Shown here: positions 33,302 through 44,996 of the stretch, one piece after another
How the letters are laid out: every line of letters starts with the position of its first letter
Numbering within the stretch: the stretch's first letter is position 1
DNA from: Galerina marginata
Lineage: Eukaryota; Basidiomycota; Agaricomycetes; Agaricales; Galerinaceae
Assembly (NCBI GenBank): GCA_023014335.1
Contig: JAECYW010000011.1
Location: 744,001 to 808,000 of the forward strand
Direction of reading: 5' to 3'
Length of the DNA stretch: 64,000 bases
Program-made: the position numbers and the translations under genes
The notes under the pieces: generated by a model
Told to the model about the DNA's origin: nothing
The model's database searches: none
What the model saw: only the letters and a program-made list of their open reading frames with translations

Positions 33302-36300
33302 CTAATTTAAACACTGACCTGAAAAATTGATAATAATAACCTGTCCAGTTTTAGTTCCTATGGCAATAGATTGATCTTGAGAAATTTCTGATTTAAATCG
33401 ATCAGGATGACATGATAGAGGAATCCATAACAATCTTGTCTTTGAAGACCAAATCCATCCATCTTTGAAAGATAAATTTGTACTGGATGAATTAGATGAA
33501 AATGATGATGTTCTTGAAGCACTGTCACTGGCATTTTTTTGAATGATACTATTTCCACTAGAAGTTTCCCAAGTATATGTGTATGTTGGACGAAAGCCCC
33601 CAGTCAAAGAAAAGCCTTTAGCCACAATATAAATACCATCTAATGAAAATGCAACTGAAGAGATTACAATGGAATAGTCACTGATTGTATGAAGATGAGC
33701 ACCAGTAGCTGCATTCCAGAGTCGAAGAGTTTTATCATTTGATACAGAAGCAATTTTTGTACTATCTGGTGACATTGCAAGTAAATAGACACCACTAGAA
33801 TGACCAGTGAGTGTATCAAGGTAAGCACCACTGGCTACATCCCAAATCTGAAGTGTACTATCATCTGATCCAGAAATAACTTTTGTACCATCTGGTGAAA
33901 ATATAAGTGAATAAATGCAGCTTGAATGACTCTTAAGTGTATTGGAATAAACATCATTAGCTGCATCCCATAGTTGAAGAGTATTATCTTTTGATCCAGA
34001 AACAATTTTTGTGCCATCTGGTGAAAATGCAACTGATTTAATTACTTGTGAATGTCCATAAAAGGTACTAATATGAGCACCAGTAGTTGCATTCCACAAT
34101 TGAAGGGTATTATCCTCAGATCCAGAAACAATTTTGGTACCATCTGGTGAAAATGCAACTGAATGAACTGAGTTTGAATGACCATCAAGTGTTTTAAGAT
34201 GATCGCCATTAACTACATCCCAGATTCGAAGAGTATTATCATCTGATCCAGAAACAATTTTTGTACCATCTGGTGAAAATGCAACTGAATAAATTTGGCC
34301 AGAATGGCCATTAAATGAATGGAGACAAGCACCACTAACTACATCCAAAAGTACAAAAGTTGCATAAAGTTGCAATCCAAAAGCAATTTTTGTACCATCT
34401 GGTGAAAATACAATAGAATATGTTGAGCTTGCATGTTTAATAAATTTACCAAGATAGGCACCACTAGCTGCATCCCAGAGTCGAAGAGTATTATCATCAG
34501 ATCCAGAAATAATTTTTGTGCCATCTGGTGAAAATGCAACTGAACGAACCCAATCTTTATGGCGTTTGAGTGTTTTGAGATGAGTACCACTAATTGCATC
34601 CCAGAGTCGAAGGGTATTATCATTTGATGCAGAAACAATTTTTGTGCCATCAGGTGAAAATGCAACTGAATTAACCCAGGTTGAATGACCAGAAAGGGTA
34701 TTAATAGATGCACCACTAGCTGCATCCCAAAGTTCAAGAGTACCATCAGAAGATGCAGAAACAATTTTTGTACCATCAGGAGAAAATGCTACTGAATTAA
34801 CACCATCTAAATGAGCACCAAGAGTTTGGATACATGGACTCCATTTATCCTGTACTGCATTGTGAATATGGATAGTTTGTAGTTTTTGATGGTTATATTT
34901 TTGAAATATTAAAGTTTGTCTTGGAGTAAATAGTAAGGCTGAATGATATACTTGAAGAGCAGAGATCTCTAGAATTGCAAAAAATTCACGAATGAAATGT
35001 TCAGAGTCATCAAGCAATTCTATAGTATCTTCTAGTCCTGGCTGATTTGTCTTCTATATTTTATATTAGTATTAATCAATCTCAAACAAAACTAATACCA
35101 ACTTACTAATAGAAAACTTTTGACTAAATTCACTGCCAGAAGTGCATTTCTCAAGTCTCCTATCAAACTGCAAACCTCAATCCAATACAACATATATTTG
35201 TCACAGAACTCTTTTATAAGGTTAAGTAGAACCTCAGAGGCCAGTGAATTCACAAAATGAAATGCCCAATGTTTGCATACATATTGTAAATGAGACGGTA
35301 TGCATTTTTTGATTTGTGAAGACAAGTCTTTGACTTCACTATTCAAAAGTGAAGGACTTCCAATTTGGCATATGTCTTTCTTGAGAATCTGCATGCTTTT
35401 GAGGCATGCTTGTGCCAGAAGTGTATGCTGCTCTATGTGATTGACTTGAAATTTTTCAATATTGCATCTTTTTGGATCTACTAGAAAATCTGCAAAGGAT
35501 GGATGAAGTAGTCTGATGGGTTCATCTTTGTTTTCTGGAACCAGAATAACAGAATGCAAATGCCTGAGAATTTGCCGAACAGTAGATTGAGGTAAATTAA
35601 GCAAATATTCAATGGACAGAGTTGACAGTGGATCTTGCAAAAGAACAATGGTTCCTAAAATCATTTTCAAACGAGCTGCTAGTGAGTTTTCCACTTTTGG
35701 AAAGGCAGAGGTGAAAACTTGAATATATAAGTTATCCAGATGATAATTATTTGAAGCAGGCATTTTATCATCCATGGTTCCTTGCAAAAGAGTTTCAAGC
35801 TGACCTAGAGGATCACTATAGCTTTCATCTGCAATAAATTTGATAGATGTTGCAGCATATATAAAAAGCCCATATGCCTGTTTAGTCAGGGCCTGGATGT
35901 CTGCTTCTGAGGCCAGTGGACTATCAAGCTGGTAGGATTCTCCAATTTGGTCCAGATTGAAGTGAATGTAGTGTGAAATATCAGGCTCAACTGTAGCCAA
36001 TGCTATTTCATGTAAAACAAGTTTCTGGGCTGCAGAAGCCAGTTTATTTGACTTGGAATTGAATATGCTTGTAATTTTTTGGTCTGGACGACTTGTTATC
36101 AAGAATTTGACATGCAAGTCCTTTATAGAATGTGACAAGGAAGACAGGATAATTGATGTAGTTCCAGTATCCTTGCATTCATCCAGGGCATCCAGGATAA
36201 TAACACAAGATGGAAATGATTTTCCAAGAGAAAGAAGAGGCTTTACAATCAATTTCTCTAATTGAAACAAAGGACTTGCAGAGCCTATATGAGGATTTAA

Positions 36301-37672
36301 CTGAATAGCTTTTTTGAGTTTAACTTGAAAAACACTGGACATTTGGCCTAGCTGATCTGCAATTGTTGGAAAGATCAACTGTATGTCACTACGCTCAGCA
36401 GTATCTCGTGAGCAAAAGAAGCTTGCACCAAGTTTGCCATGAACTCGGCAGGCAGCAGCTATAGTATAAGCCAGAGTAGTTTTTCCAGTACCAGCAGCAC
36501 CATTGATCCAGAACACAGAAGTATCTGACTCAATGCTAGAATTGTCAGTATTTTCCTCAAGACCAATCCAGCTGATGAGCTGCTTCAGAATATCTACTCT
36601 GGTACCCTGTAAGCACTGTGACACTTTTTGGATATCAAGGGATTCAAATACTGCAGAATATGCAGTTGAATAGCCATCTTAAATATGTTAGCTCAAAGTC
36701 ATAATGATAATTTAAGGAAATTACCTCTAGCATTTGTTTGCTACAATGATTCAAGTCAGCAATGGATTATTAACATAAGCTCTGATTAATACCTGTTCCA
36801 GTTTATCAATTACTTGCTATATTAAATTGAGAATCAGTAAGGAATGAAAAGTATAATCCCAGTCATCATACCTCAATGCCAGTGTCCACTTTAGTTCCAA
36901 GTTGGGCAAAACCATCTTCGGTGATTTGACCAAGTTTCTAGGCAAGTTGAACACCCCTCAGTCTTCCAGTCTATTCCAATAAAAATGACATACATTTACT
37001 GAAACCTCAATTGCATGCAATGTTTCTCCCTGTTTTCATAGATCAGATATGTGAATGTAAGATAAAAGAAGAGATAAACCAACATTAAAGCTTTCAATCG
37101 ACTGGGAAATCACACGGACAAGACCTCCAATGACTTCGACATCATCCAGATAGTGCAAAACGCGCTCCAGACGGCCACGGGAACGAAGCGCCCGCACCTG
37201 GCTTTCAATTTCGGCCCATTTCCTGATACAACGACTTGCTTGTGACGGATGGGATATCATAATAAGTAATAGACTCACTTCAACAAGTGTTCGATCCTAT
37301 CCTGCATTCCATCCGACACACTCGCCTTCTTCCAGTCTTCGACCATCGTCGTGAGTTCAGTGATCCGCTTCGCCAGATCTTCGAGATCGCCAACATTCCG
37401 AGATGTTTTCTGAGAAATGTTAGAGGCTGTATTGCAAGACATACGGCCTGACCTACCCTGACAACCTCGATAACAAACCCAAGGCCTTTGACCCCAGCGC
37501 TCAGTCCAGGTACTCCCGCCGCCCCTGCTACATCTGCCGGTCCCTCGAACACTTTAAGAAAGATTGCAAGCCCATTAATCGCAGTCTCGGCAGCCGCAGT
37601 GAGACGCATCTTGGTTTCGCGGTTGAGAAATTTGGATTTGAGTTTCGCTCCGATGGATTGCACTGTCGACAT
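33302..37672 (-). CDS. NLR-like STAND receptor: helical N-domain, NACHT, WD40 repeats
   Basis: Nine exons join in frame: 37672-37457, 37409-37279, 37222-37084, 37029-37000, 36937-36872, 36816-36793, 36740-36725, 36677-35107 and 35053-33302, giving 1313 aa. Residues about 1-165 form a helical domain (VPGLSAGVKGLGFVIEVVRK, EDLAKRITELTTMVEDW) like the MLKL/HeLo-type four-helix domains of basidiomycete NLRs. That implies a membrane-acting or cell-death role, by inference. The NACHT NTPase has Walker A GAAGTGKTT near residue 267, Walker B VIILDALDE near 368 and ITSRPD after it. From about residue 810 follow nine good WD40 repeats and a tenth worn one, most of them 42 aa long with the core VAFSPDGTKIVSGS. 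Such proteins are fungal non-self or heterokaryon incompatibility sensors, with WD40 as ligand sensor and NACHT as oligomerisation switch. The tiny exons (30, 24 and 16 nt) need RNA confirmation. No stop or frameshift is seen. Confidence 0.85.
33620..34830 (-). repeat. Near-identical WD40-coding tandem repeats
   Basis: About nine units of about 126 bp code for HSxxVxSVAFSPDGTKIVSGSxDNTLxLWDAxSGAxLxTLxG. The VAFSPDGTKI core is almost the same in every unit, even at the DNA level. The variable positions cluster at a few sites per unit. Confidence 0.9.
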
Positions 37673-40000
37673 TGTGAATGTAAACAAGATCAAGTAACAT
37701 CTGCTGTGAACAGATGTGCTATCGCATTGAAGCGCCGACATAGCTAGCCCAACTCCAAACTCCGCAAGACTCTTGTCTGCTCTCTCCACATGTGTTGAAT
37801 GTTCACGAGTAACGTTTCCTTGTGCTGGGACGTCGGGAAGTTTTGTCCCCAGCGCTCTTACAGGAATGCTCAATCGACGGTATTTTCTGTCCTCTTATTC
37901 GGGTCTGAAACCCGGTTGATAACCCCTTACCTTCTTGTGCAGGAGACAATGTTGAGAGTGTCCTAACTCCTATCTTGATTTCGACCAAGCTCTTCTCCAG
38001 GAACCCAAGTCAGACCCTCGTACTATCCCGCCTCAGGCCCTTCTACTTTCCCTTAACCTTTGCCTTTCCCTACTTCTCCGCCTCCTCACATGCTCCCACC
38101 ATAAAACGAACTCGGCGCCTCCGTGTCCAAAATGACCTTGTCTCAATGGCTAGGTTGTCCAGACACAGGTTCTACCCGCCGAAGGTTGGCCATTGCAGTC
38201 AAACTTTAAGTCGGCCATTTGCAAACCAGTCTGACAACATTGAGGCACCTCAAATCCGGCGGTACGGCTTCCCGACTTATCCATGACCCCTCAATATCGT
38301 CAATGGGCATTCACGATAGTTGGAGCATGCGGCGGCTGGGTTAAGGTCTCTCGTTTGTTGATAGGGGAGGTGCGTCGTTTTTCCTTCTACTTGCCTTGTG
38401 CGGTGACTAACTAACTACCACACTGAACTCTTAGCCGTCGCCTAAATCATCGCCATCTTTTTCGCTTTTTGACATGTCTCCTCCGTGAGGTAGCCCCTAC
38501 CCCCTCCTCTACTCGCTATTTATGACTATTCACAGTTACGAAAGTGGTCTACTTTTGGATACAATTCTCATCTTCCTCGACATACAATGGCTTTCTTTGT
38601 CGTACCACTTTTCTCTCCATAATTATACCATGTATCAACTAGGCTACACGTCAAACCCCGGTTTTGGCCTGCACTGCTCGCCAAATTTTACCACGTCGAG
38701 TCCTATTTGCGTTCCGCTGTCGATGTTCGGACAACACACATAAGTCGCCAACAAGAGGTCCCGAGATGACCCACCGAGAGGTTCTATTATATTCATTTCC
38801 TGTCCCAACCCGAACGCCCTCTCCATCATCGAAACACGGTACTTGCCTTTGGCTCCGCACATCCACCTTCGCCAGCATGCCATCCTTCGTTTTACACCGT
38901 CCGGTGGGTTTCTTGCCCATAATTATAGGTGGCACTGTTGCTGGGTTCTCTAGCGCGAATCTTGGCAATCCTGGGGCTTTTGGGAAGCCTGACGTTTATT
39001 TTTTGCCAAACGCCAGTCGAACACCCACAGCTACCACACCGTCATCCGGCAAAAAAAGCAATACGATATACTGCCCTTTTCACCTTGCGACGTTCAACCC
39101 ATTATTTGACAGCTTTAATCCGTCGAACGATGTGCCGAAACGTGGAGTGTGGATAGCTTTGTCGTAGCTAGGGATGTGCAAGCCTTCGATAAAAGTTTGG
39201 TACACGTTCTATCGTTAGTCTTGGGAATTGGTTCGTCATTTTCCTCTTTGTACATTGCCTGATTCTAAGTACTGTTATTCTCTAAACACAAGGTTTTCCG
39301 TTAGTTCGTCAACTTCTCAAATCCATCGCTGGCTCTTCGTAGGCTGGACTCTGACACACTTCTAATGCCACCCAAGTTACGCCTTTCGCTTCACCTGCAA
39401 CACTGTTTGAAGGTTTCCGGAGACCAGTCAGACCGTCCGATGGGCCATGTATCTTATGAAGGACGTTTCCACAGATTATGCAGGTATCCATTACCTTTCC
39501 TGGACAACCCTCGTACCCTCCCGGTATCGCACTGATTTCCGCCTTCATCTTGACGACGTTTCGGACCGTCAGGCTTTAGTCCTTGCGTCCTACGAGTGGT
39601 GCGAACGAAGTACTCGATATCAGTGCCCATGGCGTTGCTAACGACATCCGATTTCCACTGCCAGCACCCACTGCCACAGCTACCACTGTCATGCCCGGCC
39701 ACTGTCGCTAAATGGAGCTTTGGTAGTGATACGGTGGATTAATCCACAACCATCCATCTATCCAGGGCGTATCATTCAACTACACCCTCAGTTGAACCTA
39801 TGCGATATTGTTTAAGATGGAGCGAGGAATGCGAGTCCGACGCCGGGCCAACATGCTACAGGAAAGCCTGCGCGGCGTCCTCATCTCCCGAGGTATGCTT
39901 TCAATAAATGAATATCAAAGTTTTACAAACCGCCTTGGTAGCCACAACTTTGCATAGACATTGACTATGTACTCGAGTATATGTTCCAACGTCTAATCTA
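37673..40000. other. Intergenic region upstream of the NLR gene, no recognised gene
   Basis: This should contain the NLR promoter and 5' untranslated region. Open frames such as 38664-39167 on the plus strand have no domain I recognise and no consistent splice pattern. The divergent 37.9-38.3 kb stretch is pyrimidine-rich on the plus strand. Confidence 0.4.
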
Positions 40001-42480
40001 CAAATCGTAACTACATAACAATGGTTAGGTCCACCATTGTCTTTAAGTTTTAAGATATCATCTGGAATGCATGCATTCAGGAAACGAGGGCAAGAACAAA
40101 ACGAGTTCAACACACCCGACTCCGACGACCATCTTCCTGTAGTTTGAATTAAGACCTGTGCCTCTCGCTAACATACAAGTCAGAATACAATTCTGAAATC
40201 TCCGCTGGAGCCACGATACGATCATCTGCGATCACGGTCAAAAGGGCGTCCACGACGATGAAACCAGCAAATATCGACTTACGGAGTTTTACTGGAAGAC
40301 TGGACGGTACAGCAGGCTCCGTACCTCCAAAGAACCTGCCCCGAAAGCTTCCAATCGCCCAATCAACCCCAATATCACCCGTTCTAAACTTGACGAATAC
40401 CGAAGACGTCCCCCATATCACGATTCAGAGGGAGCTGCGCCGTCGATGGTGCATAGCAGATCAGATGTGCGAGCGGTGGTTTGACTTCTTGTTCGAGTAT
40501 GATCAATCCTGTTGGAAGAACATTTGACGTATCGCGACAAGAGCCACTCTTCCAGCATGTTGAGACGGTCGTAGAGGTCGTGTGGTGTTCAGAGCTTCGC
40601 TGGTTGGGTAGAATCCCACGAGAGAGTAGATGTCCTTGAAAGGAGCGCCGTTTGGAAGGTAGATTCGTTTTCGTCGTGCCTGGACGATGGCCACCAAAGA
40701 GGCTGTGACGGGGGGTAATAACGACAACATGCTCGAAGTCGAGAGTGGCCAGTGTTCACGACAGACCTAAGCAGAATAAATCACCGGTCCTCCGCCCATT
40801 AGCCAGCTAAAACACGTACCTCATTTCCTGGACCATCGTACTAACTTCACGATCTCCTCGTCCATGCTGCCGTCAGACTAGCCGAATCTAAATCGAGCAC
40901 CGGAAAACCGAGACCAGCTGTCGGTGTCTCGGTTGTACCAGACCGAACGACAGAGAGGATTGGCTGCCAGATGTCAGAGAGGTTCGAAAGAAGGTCTACG
41001 ACATAACGGTTAGGCTTTCTTTTAAAGGACGAATAGGAAGCACCCACCAAGCTGTATACGAGTGGATCTTCAGCGATGGCCACCTCGTTGAGTAACTGTC
41101 CTTCCTCATATGAATCTTTCTCCTTCGGAGTTTCTGCTGAATGCTATGTCATTGCGGACCAAAGTTGTAGGTTCTTGAGGATCGAGGTTGGAGTGTTGTG
41201 GCTTGAGAGGTGCCCAAGGGGGGAGAACGAGAACTGGCTGAAGAAGAGGCTCATATAAGAAGCTCAGGCTCGTATGGTAATGCTAAATGGTTGAAGTTAA
41301 TTATTCGTGCATGGAAGGCAAGAGAACTAAATACTCACATTCCCGACACGTCAACGATTGTGCCACGAACTCGAACCGAGATTGCAAGATAAACTGTATG
41401 TTATAGGAAGTAGAAAGATAAAATCAGCACGCCACTTTCACGTATAGAATGCAATTCTTAGACGTACGAAACGGAGCAGTGGTTGATCCGACCAGTGCGA
41501 GCAAATAATCGTAATCGTCGCCTTCGTCGCCTGTAACCACCAAAACGTTGAAAGAGCATATAGATGTGGTCGCACTTGAAGGATAGCCGGTTGTCGGTAC
41601 GAGACTAGGTCCAAGATCAGAAAATTTCATGCAAGAAACCGGTGGGATAGTTACCTCAATACTCGAAGATGGGATTGAGGAGAGATTCCACGAGGAAATC
41701 CTGCCGCGATCCATAAACTGTGCCCGTCTAATCCATAATGAGACACCGACGTCCAAATTCTTGCAAATATTCCATGTTCTATGGGGTTCATATTGTTGAT
41801 GAAAAGTTGGAGGGCTGGTACGGGGAGTCTGGTTGAACTACGGCGTTCGTCGAGCAGATTTTGGCATGAGGAAGTACCGGGGTAAGATTCGGCATGGGTC
41901 GATGGCTGGACAGGCTGGTATCGATATTGGCGGGTTTAGAGGACTAGAAAAGAGGTTATGGTCATTGTAAGTCAAAGTAAGTTTGTTGCTGAATTGAATG
42001 ACCGTACCTGTTTTTCAGGATTCGTTCTATCGTCCCGACCGACTCGGTCCTCAGGAGGACATCGAGCTTGAAGCCAACCGCACGAGTAACCACAGGCCAG
42101 AGCGTAAGTTTTTAGGCTACGAAAAACTATATCAGAAGTTATCGCCCCTAGAAACATAAAATACGCACTTGTGCACCGCTCATACACGTCTCTTGTGTGG
42201 AGCCATAGGTTCAAAAAAGACTCCTCTGGAGCAAAGAAAGAGTTTGTTTTGTATGACCCCGGGGTGAATGAAAACATGGCTCGAGGCCAAGTCGTCCAGG
42301 GTTTTCGAGTATGTGCACAGGTTAGGTAGTTGAGGTGGATCTAGTCGCAGGTGTGGGTTAGCCAGCGCAGATACGAAGACAGAGGCTGGCGATGAGAGCA
42401 AGAGGCAAAAGTGTCGGATCAGCGGAACGGACGACTTTTGTGGATACTCTCACGCGCCTTTTCAACCTCCTTCACTTGTC
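40001..42480 (-). other. Possible intron-rich gene of unknown function
   Basis: The minus strand shows several short stretches with coding character, such as YEEGQLLNEVAIAEDPLVYSLV near 41070, LLSNLSDIWQPILSVVRSG near 40960 and LDDLASSHVFIHPGVIQNKLFLCSRG near 42250. Splice-like borders are seen, for example a GTGAGT donor near 41341 and an ATACAG acceptor near 41397. I could not join them into one convincing model and recognise no family. Confidence 0.25.
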
Positions 42481-42601
42481 CTTCACCACGACATCTCAGC
42501 TATAGCTACTTACTTCGCGTCCGGAATGCCCAGTCGAGATAATTTCTAAGCTGTAGGCGGCGTCTTTATTCCCGCTTTGTGAGTCAAAACTGTCCTCTTC
42601 A

Positions 42602-42890
42602 ATGAGAACAACGGTCACAAACCATTTATCCGCAGTCCTTGTCGCGCATGGTAGACTGACTTCTTGATCAGTTTACGAATCCACAAGATGGATAATCCTA
42701 CCTCGACCGCGTATCTGTCAACCTATCCAACGTCGTCCGGCTTCAACGAGAACGACACTCAAACCATTTATCTGCAGTTCCTTATCGCACATGGACTGAC
42801 TTCTTGGTCAGTTTACGGATCTACGAAACGGCCAATGCTACCTTGACTGTGTATCGACGTGTATCTGTCAACCTATACAATGTCGTTCAC
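42602..42890. repeat. Diverged tandem duplication of about 140 bp
   Basis: About 42602-42737 and 42747-42890 share AAACCATTTATC, GACTGACTTCTTG, TCAGTTTACG and CGTATCTGTCAACCTAT in the same order. Confidence 0.75.
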
Positions 42891-42894
42891 ACTT

Positions 42895-43340
42895 ACCGTC
42901 CCTTTGGTTTGAACGCCCCGAGCCGAATCAATTGGAACGACCTTGGATGCTTTCTTCCCGCACTGGGAAAGAACGGATGTTCACATTGCAGAGTCTCAAA
43001 GCTGTTGGCTGTGGCCATACGCCTGTTTTGAATTCGTAAGTCCAGATATTTACTTTGCCCGCGACCTATGTATATGAGTACCTGTCTCACAAAATCTCGA
43101 TACTCAGATCAGGCCCTCGTATCACTTTTGCTCTGCTATCAAAAGCAACCGTCATCTCGCCTTCAAATTCTCCTTGCCAGTTTCTGAAGTCCACGAGGCG
43201 CTTGCATAGTCTCACAAGTAAGCACTCATTCGTCGTCGTTCCCGTTAGCTCAGTTAATTCTAAATAACATCCTCCTTCAGATCCATTCGGTCGAACCCTT
43301 GGACAGAATATGACGGAACCTGTCCTCGACCGCAGATAGG
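42895..43340 (+). CDS. 3' part of a possible spliced gene, unknown function
   Basis: A plus-strand frame (SLWFERPEPNQLERPWMLSSRTGKERMFTLQ...HTPVLNS) leads to a clean intron, donor GTAAGT at about 43036 and acceptor ACTCAG at about 43110. The next exon (GPRITFALLSKATVISP) leads to a second clean intron (GTAAGC at about 43217, CTTCAG at about 43280). The last exon (NPFGRTLGQNMTEPVLDRR) ends in TAG near 43339. The frame is kept across both introns, which supports a real gene, but the start is not found and the product is unknown. Open minus-strand frames over the same bases are the alternative. Confidence 0.35.
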
Positions 43341-44996
43341 TGTAGCATCGTCTTGGCATCGTCTAGCTGGTTGCGGGCTTGAGTGGTTATGCAAAGCAAA
43401 TTACCAGATATCGTGAGTAGTCCCACTTTCCGTAGATGAAGAGCTTCTTAACTCCACTCAACTTACAGTCGAAGCTCGCGAACAAGTGGACCTCAATTCC
43501 TTTCTATTCACCAGTCCTACACTTTCGTCTTTGGTCGCAATTTGAATGGCCTCTTTCCGTATCATGGACTTGGCCAGGTGCATATATTCATCCGACTCGT
43601 AAGAATAACAATATTTCGAGAAGATAGGAAGATTGAGCGCGAAACAGAATTGGAAGCATACGTACATCACGGTAATTCAACCTTTAAATGTCTTTGGTTA
43701 CGATGACATATTCTGATAGGTCAACCTTACTTCAGTATATATATCGACACCAACGCCTACCGTCGTCGGTCCGTCGATACCATTGGTTCTTGTCACATCG
43801 GTGCGTTTGACCTTCGCATTCATGTTCAAATTCAATAACTTATGGTGATGGCTATCTGATATCCAGCTCACTCTATTTAATTATGCGTACCCGCCTCAAT
43901 GCGTCTCCTTATAATTAACCCTTCATCACGTCACCCTGCGAGCCTCAACTTGAAGCTACCTCGACGTTCATCGTCACAAAAAAGCAGATGGCATCATGGG
44001 TGCCAGTGATTCTAAAGAAAAGAGACCGGGTCGTAACACGTTGTGTAAAAAGTCTAGCAATGAACGACAAGTTTAAATCTTCAAAAAAACCCATTAATTA
44101 TTTTTTCTCCCTAGTACCTAATGTACTTTGTAACCGTTTATCGTTTATATATATATACAGCTTTGAGTTCAAGTTCGACTTGTCAATACTTCTATGTGAA
44201 TGGAATAATGTGCGTGCATGCGTACGTCCTGCGACGAGCGTTTTGGTTGGGGTGCGGGCGCTGCCGGTCGGTTGACCCAGCAGCCTGTGATGAGGTGGAG
44301 GAGAGGGAGAGTAATGAGCGTGGGGTGATAGATAGATAATTATGGGAGGATAGAGCCACGGCGCCGCCAGGGAGAGGAGTGAAGAGTATGACGTGGCCGG
44401 TTGATGACCACGTCACTGTCGAGACTGAGGAAAAAGGAAGGTAGGCAGATGGCGACCCGAGTCGGAATTAAAGGTCGAGTGGTAAGGTAGGCCAGGTCGA
44501 TAATTATGTGGGGGAATAAGTAGGCAGAGAGCTCGCAGATGACACGTAGGCGATGATCCAGTGGTCGATGGAAAGTAGGAGGGTAGGAAGGATAAGGGAT
44601 GAACGATGATGAAGGCGGAATGCAGGATTAAAAGATTGTGAGGTACTAGCGAGTGTCGTTGTCGGTATATGTATGATGCAATAGAATGAATGGATCCAAA
44701 GAAAGGAAGGAAAGGAAAGGAAAGTGAATACCGACGAAGAGGAAGAGAAAGAGACGATGGATGATGGATGGATGGATGGATACAGTACAGCAAGCAGTTC
44801 AAATGTTATTGCAGCATAGCAGGAGCATATAGAAACAGGTCGAGAGAGAAAGTTTGGGGTATGGTGTATGAAAAACAGAACCACGAAAACGCAACGAAAA
44901 AGGTTGAAAAATACAGCATGAAAAAAGAGAAAAGAAAACCCAGAAAAAATACACCATAAACGTTTGTCTTCATTCTTCATCTCGGCAAATTCATCT
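43341..44996. other. Spacer without confident gene
   Basis: A minus-strand stretch at 43458-43670 (YMHLAKSMIRKEAIQIATKDE) looks mildly coding but stays unplaced. A GGAT microsatellite lies at 44760-44780, in what is probably the 3' flank of the Ser/Pro-rich gene. Confidence 0.4.

Noticed and set aside
38664..39167. 167-codon plus-strand open frame as a gene
   Set aside because: Composition is not convincing, both strands are open, and there is no domain.
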